From assembly GCA_002298925.1 (NCBI GenBank), contig DBMM01000063.1:1-12533 (forward strand): DNA of 12,533 nucleotides, written 5' to 3'. Positions 6,886 through 12,533 of this stretch are shown here, in pieces (within the stretch, counting starts at the first letter, position 1; every line of letters begins with the position of its first letter). A program made the position numbers and the translations under genes. A model generated the notes under the pieces. The model saw only the letters and a program-made list of their open reading frames with translations, did no database searches and had not been told where the DNA came from. The stretch comes from Geobacter sp. UBA698. Lineage in GTDB: Bacteria; Desulfobacterota; Desulfuromonadia; Geobacterales; Pseudopelobacteraceae.

Positions 6886-8463
6886 TCACCAGTTCACCGG
6901 CCGCAGCTCAGGCCCGACGATGTGTCCACCTGCGTGGGCTGCGTCGTGAAGGAAGTGGCCGGCGTACCATATCACCACATCCTGGTTCTCGATGTATTCT
7001 CCGGTGAGGAACTTGTCCAGGTGCGCCATCGATTTTGACGGGTCGGTGGAGAATCCCTGGCCGTCGTCAAGTTCGTTGCCGTGGTAACGCAGGATCCAGG
7101 CGTCCCCCACACCATAGCTGTCGGAGTTGCCGTCGTTCGCCCCCGGTATCAGCTCGTACCCTTCACCGGTCGTGGTGTTGGTGACGCGCCACTTCCGCTT
7201 GCGGGATGGGTCGCGTAGCCGTCGGATCTCGTAACGTTTGCGGTGCCAGTTGTTGGGGGGGAAAAGGGGCGGATCGTTGAACTCCTCCACCAGATTATTG
7301 CCGGCAGTACGGATGTCGAAGTCGAAGCGCCAGTAGGCATGGTGATGGTGGGCGTTGCAGGTGCAGGGGTTGTTGACCGCGGCGAAACCGAAGCGGGGGC
7401 GGATGGTGCCGTTGGTGAGGAGGCGCCATTCGCTGATGTAGCGGTACCAGCCGGCCTGGAGCTCGCTCACCAGCACCACCTCCTGTCCCTGGACATAGAT
7501 GGCGACGCCGCGGAAATTGCCCGCATCGGAGCCGGAGTCGAGGATGGTCTGGGCCGGGCTCGTGCAGAGCCGGAAGCCGGGGGCGAAATCGGTCCCCACC
7601 GCCTGGAAGCAGGTCTCGGAGTTCTGCCAGTCGCGGTAGGTGGGGCCGCAGCCGGCGCTGGCGCCGGCTTGCTCGTACAGGACATTAAGGATCGGCACGT
7701 GGGCCCGGTAGAGGACCTGTTTCCCCCGGTAGTAGACGTGGCGCAGCTCGATGCCGGAGCCGTTGGTGCCGCTGGAGGCAGAGGGCCGTACCACGGTGAC
7801 GGTCCAGAGGGTCGTTCCTCCCTGGGTGACCTTGAGGTCGAGCCGGTCAGTGCCGCTGCTCGCCGGGCAGGTAGCGGATGCCGGCGGACCGCAGATGTTT
7901 CCCGTCGGATGCGCCACGTCTCCCACCTCGTGCAGCACCTCGTTGCGCACCATGTTCACGCCGATGATCCGGTGCCCGCCCTCGTTGGAGAAGAGTCCGA
8001 TTGCCAGGGTCCGCTCAATGCGGCCATCGGGAAGTTCCTGCTCGATAAGCGGCGGCATGGGGCGATAGGCGGTCATCCCTTCACGGCGCAGCTCATGACC
8101 GATGAGCGGGTCATCGAGGGCGATGTTCAAGGCCGCATCGAACTCCTCATCGCTGGGCAGGGGCTGGAATGACGACTCGGAAACGACGGCCAGGTCCCGC
8201 TCGTCGAGACAGCCCTCGACGATGACGGTCCGGTTGTTGGTATAGTCGTAGATGGTGGCCCGGTAGCGCCCCGGAGAGCGCGGGACTGCGCTCTTCTGCT
8301 CCGGGTCCACCAGCTGCAGCGAAAGGAGCCGGTGACGCGTGTCCGCCAGGAATTCCTGTACCGTGGGATGCTCGAAAATTGCGCACTGGACTGACTGTAA
8401 CAGCGCGGGATCGGGTCCCGTCGGTATGGCTTCTATTGTCAGTTCGTGTTCATCGTTGTTCAT
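6886..8463 (-). CDS. Reduced copper amine oxidase-like protein
   Basis: This 525-aa protein starts at the ATG at 8463 with an AGGAG site upstream and has no signal peptide. Residues ~65-120 (RYRATIYDYTNNRTVIVEG and an EEFDAAL helix) look like the small N-terminal domains of copper amine oxidases (CuAO). Residues ~238-262 (IELRHVYYRGKQVLYRAHVPI) match the entry to the catalytic domain. G338-W-Y340-R-Y342 followed by a TNGTIRPRFGFAA strand lies where CuAOs carry the NY(D/E)Y motif whose Tyr becomes topaquinone. HHHHAYWRFDFDI (372-384) matches the HxH copper ligands. DVVIWYAGHFLHDAAHAGGH (495-514) matches the end with the third His ligand. The expected Asn before and Asp/Glu after the cofactor Tyr are Trp and Arg here, and the protein is shorter than usual CuAOs (about 640-750 aa). 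Oxidation of amines is thus uncertain. Confidence 0.8.
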   Translation of the reverse strand: MNNDEHELTIEAIPTGPDPALLQSVQCAIFEHPTVQEFLADTRHRLLSLQLVDPEQKSAVPRSPGRYRATIYDYTNNRTVIVEGCLDERDLAVVSESSFQPLPSDEEFDAALNIALDDPLIGHELRREGMTAYRPMPPLIEQELPDGRIERTLAIGLFSNEGGHRIIGVNMVRNEVLHEVGDVAHPTGNICGPPASATCPASSGTDRLDLKVTQGGTTLWTVTVVRPSASSGTNGSGIELRHVYYRGKQVLYRAHVPILNVLYEQAGASAGCGPTYRDWQNSETCFQAVGTDFAPGFRLCTSPAQTILDSGSDAGNFRGVAIYVQGQEVVLVSELQAGWYRYISEWRLLTNGTIRPRFGFAAVNNPCTCNAHHHHAYWRFDFDIRTAGNNLVEEFNDPPLFPPNNWHRKRYEIRRLRDPSRKRKWRVTNTTTGEGYELIPGANDGNSDSYGVGDAWILRYHGNELDDGQGFSTDPSKSMAHLDKFLTGEYIENQDVVIWYAGHFLHDAAHAGGHIVGPELRPVNW

Positions 8464-8545
8464 GGTCTTTTCTCCTGATGTCTGCTTTCATGCCTGAAGC
8501 GGATCTTTTCTGGTATATGTCGGCATATCGCCAAATGAACTGGTT

Positions 8546-8584
8546 CGGTGAACATCCCGGAGCCAACTGCCGGGATGTTCACCG
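8546..8584 (-). promoter_or_regulatory. Perfect 15-bp hairpin between Cys-rich and oxidase-like genes
   Basis: The left arm CGGTGAACATCCCGG (8546-8560) is the exact reverse complement of the right arm (8570-8584), with a 9-base loop. On the - strand it begins 7 bases after the stop of the Cys-rich gene and lies about 80 bases before the oxidase-like start. No T run follows on that strand, so it is not a textbook terminator. It may protect the 3' end of the upstream mRNA, set the ratio of the two genes, or bind a protein. Confidence 0.7.
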
Positions 8585-8591
8585 CTTGCAT

Positions 8592-10994
8592 CTACTGGTC
8601 CTGGGGCGGCAGGTCGTTGCAGATGCAGACCGCCCAGGGCGGAGTCCACTGGTCGTGGCAGGAGGAACTGTTGCTGCGGGTCTTGTCGCGGGCATAGAGC
8701 TGGAACGAATAACCGCAGCAGGTTCCCCGTTTAAGGGCAAAGCCGGCCGGAATCACGTAGGGGGGCGGCACGCTGGGGGCGCAGTTCGCATCAAAGATGC
8801 GCAGGTCGAGCAGCGTCAGGATGCCGTCGAACTTGGGCGGGATCGGCGGCGGAGGGGGGCAGCCTCCCATGGCCGGCACCGGATCGCACCTGAAGCCTGG
8901 ATCGCCCACCCGCTGGGTTCCTTTGTACGGGTCGGGACCGTAGTTGATCAGGTCGGGGGTGATGGGGATCTGGACGGTCGGCCCTCCCTGACGGGTGATC
9001 TGCAGCAGGTAGAAGTCGAAGTTGTCGCTGGGTGGATTCAGGTCGGATTCGTCGATGTACTCGTCATAGGCGATCCCCAGCAGTCCCACCGGCCAGGGGA
9101 CGTTGCAGGGAGCACCCGGCGGCACGAACTTGCTTTCTGGGCCCAGGTGGAGGTCGGTGCAGCCCGGCAAGCCGGCCAGCCCGGCGAATTCCACCGTGAG
9201 CGGCTTGTTGTCGAACCAGACCTGCTGGGTGTCGTAGTAGTCGTTGCCCAGTGTATCGGTCACGTGGAGCAGCAGGGTGTATTTGCCGCTCCGGCAGCGG
9301 TGGTGTGTGTCAGGACAGCCACCGGCCATGACGTTGGTCGGCAATCCAGGGTCGCTCGGCCAGCAGAACGGTCTCAGTTTCCAGAGGTCATGGATCGTGA
9401 TGTTGCCGAACTGGATGTCGATGCTGTCCACCAGTTCCGTCGTCAGCGGCTTGCCGATGACCTGGTTCCACTGGGCGCGTTTGCCCAGCTCGATCTGCGG
9501 ATCGGGGTCGGTGTAGCAGACCGGACCGGAAAGCAGCGTCGAGTAGTCGGCCGGGTTGAAGCCGATCTGGCCCGGGCCGGGCAGAAAGCCGATGCCGGCG
9601 CGCAGCTCGAAGCACTTGATCTTGCGGTTGTTGCACTCGCCCACATAGGCGCTGCCGCTGACGGTCACGCAGCACCCCAGTGATGCCACCTCCGTGGTGG
9701 CCGGGACGACGAGCGGTGAATCAGGGTTGAAGGGACCGAAGCCCGGGCCGGTCCTGACCGGCGCGTCGGCCACGTGGTCGATCCAGACAAGCACCTTGAA
9801 GAGGTTGAACTGGGTGCAGCAGCAGCTGCGGACCACGTTGGGAAGCGACGAGTAGACGCAGAGCCGGATCTCGTAGGAACCGGCCGGAAGCACCGTGGTA
9901 TTGATCCAGCCCAGAACACCATTGACAACCGAGGCTGCTCCGGTCGGGGTGCCGCCGGGATAGAAGACTCCGCTGGTCTGCCAGCCGGTGTTGTCCGAAC
10001 AGGAGTTGCCTTCAACCTTGCGCCATTCGAGGGTGTAGTGGTCGAAGAAGCCGCCGGTGGCGGTACCGAAGGGGGTCACAACCAGGCCACCCACATTCGG
10101 GTTGACTTCCTCGTCGGTGCAGCCGACCGGCTTGGTGATCTGGCAGGTCAGCGGCTGGAAGCAGCGGCGCAGGCAGACGAAGTAGGCGATCAGGCAGCGG
10201 ACCAGGTCGAAGAGCGAACGGGCCCGACCCAGACACCAGCCGAAACGGAAGGCGCACAGGCACCAGCAGCGGCAGAACCAGAAGCGGGGATCCTGGCGCA
10301 GCTTCTCGAAGACCTCCTTACCCAGGAGGAGTTCGGCATTGACCGGGGTCAGGAACTTTTCGAACAGGGCTTCCGCCTCGTCGCCGCCGGCGTGACAGTC
10401 GAGCTTGCCGGACGTTACCTCGTCGGCCACGTCTCCGGCCTGCTCGGTGGCCTTGAGCTCATTTTCGAGATAGGGTTTGAAGACGCTGGCAAAGTTGGCC
10501 ACGAGCAGGCGGAAGTCGGCCCGTTCCTGGGGAGTGGGAGGGCGGTCGTCCGGAGAGTCCTGGAAGATTCTGCGCAGGCAGAGCCAGTAACGGTACAGGT
10601 AGTAGACAGCGGCCCGGAAGGTGCGGGCTCGTGAGAGCAGCCAGCCGAAGCGGAGACAGCAGAGGATCTTCCGCAGGCACCAGTTCCATTGATCGACGGG
10701 ACCGAGGATCTCCCGGGCCCGGGCATCGAGGATGCGCAGGGCAACCTTCTCGCTGGACAACGGAGCGAAGAGGCGGTCGGCCAGGAGCTGTTCGTCCTCG
10801 CAGGTGTGGGGGTGCTTCTCTGTTTCGCTGATGAGTTTTTCGGCCGATTTGCTGAGTTCCAGATCCTCCTGGGCGATGGGGCGCCAGGCGTCGAGCAGCT
10901 GTTGCAGTACGAACTGGAAGTCTTCCATGTTGACGTCATCGGGGAGTTCGGCCTTGATCGCCGCTTCAGCGGCCTGTTTCGGGTCTTTTGCCAT
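8592..10994 (-). CDS. Large cysteine-rich protein with internal duplication, family unknown
   Basis: I do not recognise a family. The ATG at 10994 follows an AAGGAG site, giving 800 aa with no signal peptide. Residues 1-100 are charged and helical. Residues 103-145 and 238-280 are two copies of a 43-residue Cys/Trp/Arg-rich segment, alignable without gaps at an offset of 135; both hold CxxxxxxxxRFGW, (S/G)RAR and CLRRxFQ, and the second is richer in Cys (CRCWCLC). Each is hydrophobic and amphipathic and preceded by a helical stretch, so the whole unit (~60-145 and ~195-280) may be duplicated. Residues ~285-800 look beta-rich, with Gly/Pro/Asn turns and Cys pairs (391-393, 441-442, 759-760), as in chained beta-sandwich domains. 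There are about 39 Cys in all. The gene is 43 bases behind the inhibitor gene, so probably in the protease operon. Metal binding, membrane insertion or disulfide cross-linking are possible; none is shown. Confidence 0.85.
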   Translation of the reverse strand: MAKDPKQAAEAAIKAELPDDVNMEDFQFVLQQLLDAWRPIAQEDLELSKSAEKLISETEKHPHTCEDEQLLADRLFAPLSSEKVALRILDARAREILGPVDQWNWCLRKILCCLRFGWLLSRARTFRAAVYYLYRYWLCLRRIFQDSPDDRPPTPQERADFRLLVANFASVFKPYLENELKATEQAGDVADEVTSGKLDCHAGGDEAEALFEKFLTPVNAELLLGKEVFEKLRQDPRFWFCRCWCLCAFRFGWCLGRARSLFDLVRCLIAYFVCLRRCFQPLTCQITKPVGCTDEEVNPNVGGLVVTPFGTATGGFFDHYTLEWRKVEGNSCSDNTGWQTSGVFYPGGTPTGAASVVNGVLGWINTTVLPAGSYEIRLCVYSSLPNVVRSCCCTQFNLFKVLVWIDHVADAPVRTGPGFGPFNPDSPLVVPATTEVASLGCCVTVSGSAYVGECNNRKIKCFELRAGIGFLPGPGQIGFNPADYSTLLSGPVCYTDPDPQIELGKRAQWNQVIGKPLTTELVDSIDIQFGNITIHDLWKLRPFCWPSDPGLPTNVMAGGCPDTHHRCRSGKYTLLLHVTDTLGNDYYDTQQVWFDNKPLTVEFAGLAGLPGCTDLHLGPESKFVPPGAPCNVPWPVGLLGIAYDEYIDESDLNPPSDNFDFYLLQITRQGGPTVQIPITPDLINYGPDPYKGTQRVGDPGFRCDPVPAMGGCPPPPPIPPKFDGILTLLDLRIFDANCAPSVPPPYVIPAGFALKRGTCCGYSFQLYARDKTRSNSSSCHDQWTPPWAVCICNDLPPQDQ

Positions 10995-11037
10995 CTCTGG
11001 TCTCCTTTCTTATTAACGTCCGTGGATATGTACTCTG

Positions 11038-11532
11038 TTAAGGGCTCTTTTCCCGCATCTTGCGGCGCGCCTCATCTCCCAGCCACTTTACAAGTGGAGC
11101 CAGGCCCGCCGGCATGGCCTCCTCGCTCACGGTTACGGTGTGCTGCCGGCCGCTTTCCTGTGCCTGGAGCTTGTACTGGAAACGGTCGGGTTGGGGGCGG
11201 GGTGAGACAATGCGGGCGGGCAGATTGAAGAGGTCAGCATCAGCGACCATCTGGCGAAGTTTTTGAGCCTCTTCCGGAGGGAGCGCGGCAGTGTCGACGG
11301 CGGTGGCAACCCGCAATCCGGCCATGCCGCCGGTCTGTTCGAACGATATCTTCAATGGTTCGGCCTCCATGGCGCCCCGATTCGGGTACAGGGCGCAGCC
11401 TGATAAAATGATGCAGTGAGTGAGCGTGATCACCACAGCGGAGAAAATGCGGCGGAGCACCCGCCAGGGATGCAGAAGGCCGCATCCTCTCCCTGTGCTG
11501 AATGTGCTCAAATTACCCCGACGCCTTTCCAT
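11038..11532 (-). CDS. Emfourin-like M4 protease inhibitor with lipoprotein signal
   Basis: Residues ~60-160 (from the ATG at 11532) match emfourin/protealysin-inhibitor proteins: KISFEQTGGMAGLRV, an EEAQKLRQMVADADLFNLP helix, PDRFQYKLQAQ and HTVTVSEE. These small proteins bind and block protealysin-type M4 peptidases, and the gene overlaps the M4 gene by 25 bases. Unlike the usual short cytosolic emfourin, this one has a hydrophobic stretch ending in a lipobox, ILSGC (C46), so it should be exported and lipid-anchored. The start is unsure. The ATG at 11532 has no good ribosome site. The TTG at 11511 overlaps the M4 stop as TTGA. The GTG at 11460 would give the cleanest lipoprotein signal (22 residues, MLRRIFSA...LSGC). 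Coupled translation with the protease is likely in all three cases. Confidence 0.85.
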   Translation of the reverse strand: MERRRGNLSTFSTGRGCGLLHPWRVLRRIFSAVVITLTHCIILSGCALYPNRGAMEAEPLKISFEQTGGMAGLRVATAVDTAALPPEEAQKLRQMVADADLFNLPARIVSPRPQPDRFQYKLQAQESGRQHTVTVSEEAMPAGLAPLVKWLGDEARRKMREKSP

Positions 11533-12533
11533 GCGCTCTGCACCGCTTTCATCTCGTTGCTTCCGTCGCCGAAGAGTTCCTTGGCGACACTGATGGTGGC
11601 AGCGGCGGCCTGCTTGAAGGTGACTTTGCTGCGCAGCCGGTCCCGCAGGGTCACGTACCAGATCTTTCCGGCTTTCTCCCAGGCATTGCCGCCGATGGCG
11701 GTCGCTGCCAGGTAGAAGGCGTGATTGGGGATGCCGGAGTTGATGTGCACCCCGCCGTTGTCACTGGAGGTCTTTACATAATGCTTCATGTCGGCCGGCT
11801 GCGGGTCCTTGCCGAGGGTCGGGTCGTCGTAGGCGGTTCCCGGCGCCTTCATGGAGCGGAGCGCCTGGCCGTGTATCTTCGCGGTGAAGAGTCCTGCGCC
11901 GATCAGCCAGTCCGCCTTGTCCGCCGTCTGATTGAGGAAGCGCTGCTTGACCAGGGAGCCGAACACGTCGGACATCGATTCGTTCAGTGCCCCCGGCTGG
12001 CCGGAGTAGGCCAGGTTTGCCTCGTACTGGGTCACGCCGTGGGTCAGTTCGTGGCCGATGACGTCGATGCACTTGGTGAAACGGTCGAAGATTTCACCGT
12101 CACCATCGCCATAGACCATCTCGTTTCCGTCCCAGAAGGCGTTGTTGTAGTTTGAGTCGTAGTGGACGAAGGAGACGATGCTCATCCCCTTGTCGTCGAT
12201 GGAGTTGCGCTGATAGATGTCGTTATAGAGGTCATAGGTGGCCCCGGCCCCGTCGTAGGCTTCGTTCACTGCCGGATCCGTGCTCGCCGGGTCCCCTTCC
12301 TTGCGCACTAGCGTTCCGGTGGGAGGATTCCCGCCCACATGCTTGTTGTCGTTGACTGTGCGGTATTTGTGGGCCACCGTCGCGGCAGTGGGGAACGCTG
12401 TCATGGCTTGGCGCTGTCCCCGGACGAACCCGGCGAATGTCAGGTTGTGCAGTGCCTGGTCTTTCTGGCTCTGGGTGCCGCGCTTGGCGATCTCTTCCAG
12501 CATGTGCGGCGGGATGATGGTCCTGATGGGTGA
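11508..12533 (-). CDS. Protealysin-type M4 metallopeptidase, 5' end beyond window edge
   Basis: This is a zinc metallopeptidase of the thermolysin family. Counting from the internal ATG at 12503, the zinc site is H151-E-L-T-H155 with the third ligand E175 in NESMSDVFG. The catalytic His is H253 in SSDNGGVHINSGIPNHAFY. All key residues are present. The frame stays open for 10 codons past that ATG to the right edge (SPIRTIIPPH), and IIPPHMLEEIAKRG is the short protealysin propeptide motif, so the true start lies a little outside. Protealysin-type enzymes have a propeptide of about 50 residues rather than the long FTP-PepSY one of thermolysin and lack a classical signal peptide, which fits the visible part. 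The C-terminus (SAWKGVGVI) is at the family's normal end. An inhibitor gene overlaps its 3' end. Substrates cannot be read from sequence. Confidence 0.95.
   Translation of the reverse strand, partial: SPIRTIIPPHMLEEIAKRGTQSQKDQALHNLTFAGFVRGQRQAMTAFPTAATVAHKYRTVNDNKHVGGNPPTGTLVRKEGDPASTDPAVNEAYDGAGATYDLYNDIYQRNSIDDKGMSIVSFVHYDSNYNNAFWDGNEMVYGDGDGEIFDRFTKCIDVIGHELTHGVTQYEANLAYSGQPGALNESMSDVFGSLVKQRFLNQTADKADWLIGAGLFTAKIHGQALRSMKAPGTAYDDPTLGKDPQPADMKHYVKTSSDNGGVHINSGIPNHAFYLAATAIGGNAWEKAGKIWYVTLRDRLRSKVTFKQAAAATISVAKELFGDGSNEMKAVQSAWKGVGVI

Noticed and set aside
7243..8172. Long + strand frame (309 codons) opposite the oxidase-like gene
   Set aside because: It is a GC-rich antisense shadow: Gly/Ala/Val/Glu-rich with no motif or ribosome site, while the - strand frame has CuAO-like motifs and an AGGAG site.
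8379..9683. Long + strand frame (434 codons) across the Cys-rich and oxidase-like genes
   Set aside because: It spans two well-supported - strand genes and the hairpin between them, and its translation has no recognisable domain or start signal.
9774..10634. + strand frame of 286 codons opposite the Cys-rich gene
   Set aside because: Antisense shadow; the - strand frame holds the 135-residue-offset duplication, which shows the true coding frame.
1..12533. CRISPR arrays, tRNA or rRNA genes, IS ends
   Set aside because: I looked for regularly spaced repeats, tRNA-like folds and transposase motifs and saw none.

Overview
The window reads as chromosomal DNA of a GC-rich, Gram-negative-type bacterium. 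The PhoB/PhoR-type two-component pair, the strong GGAGG ribosome sites and the lipoprotein and signal-peptide style would fit a deltaproteobacterium (Geobacter-like) or a relative. This placement is inferred from style only; no taxonomic marker gene is present.

Left part, + strand (1-2234): the 3' part of an OmpR/PhoB-class response regulator, followed 2 bases later by its membrane histidine kinase (TM, extracytoplasmic domain, TM, HAMP, PAS, HisKA, HATPase). A perfect 10-bp hairpin that can terminate transcription in both directions closes this unit. Just after it lies a short + strand segment that folds like domains V and VI of a class-C group II intron, apparently the remnant of a deleted intron.

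Middle, - strand (2435-4351): an AmiC/UrtA-like amide or urea binding protein with no signal peptide, a 101-aa protein of unknown family behind it, a hairpin terminator, and a 96-aa ABM-like small protein. Upstream lies a frameshifted C-terminal stub of a berberine-bridge-type FAD oxidase (4561-4754), a sign of gene decay.

Right part, - strand (4773-12533, cut by the right edge), in transcription order: a protealysin-type M4 metallopeptidase, an emfourin-like inhibitor of such peptidases carrying a lipobox, an 800-residue cysteine-rich protein with an internal duplication and no recognisable family, a perfect 15-bp hairpin, a reduced copper-amine-oxidase-like protein, an exported DUF6345-like protein with a His/Cys pair placed as in clan CD peptidases, and an exported protein with a thermolysin-propeptide-like (FTP) segment.

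The M4/emfourin pair is a known protease-inhibitor module. The run downstream of it is an unusual combination of protease, inhibitor, propeptide-like protein, possible second protease, oxidase-like protein and Cys-rich protein, and it is the best candidate here for an undescribed system. No function for the whole can be shown from sequence alone.
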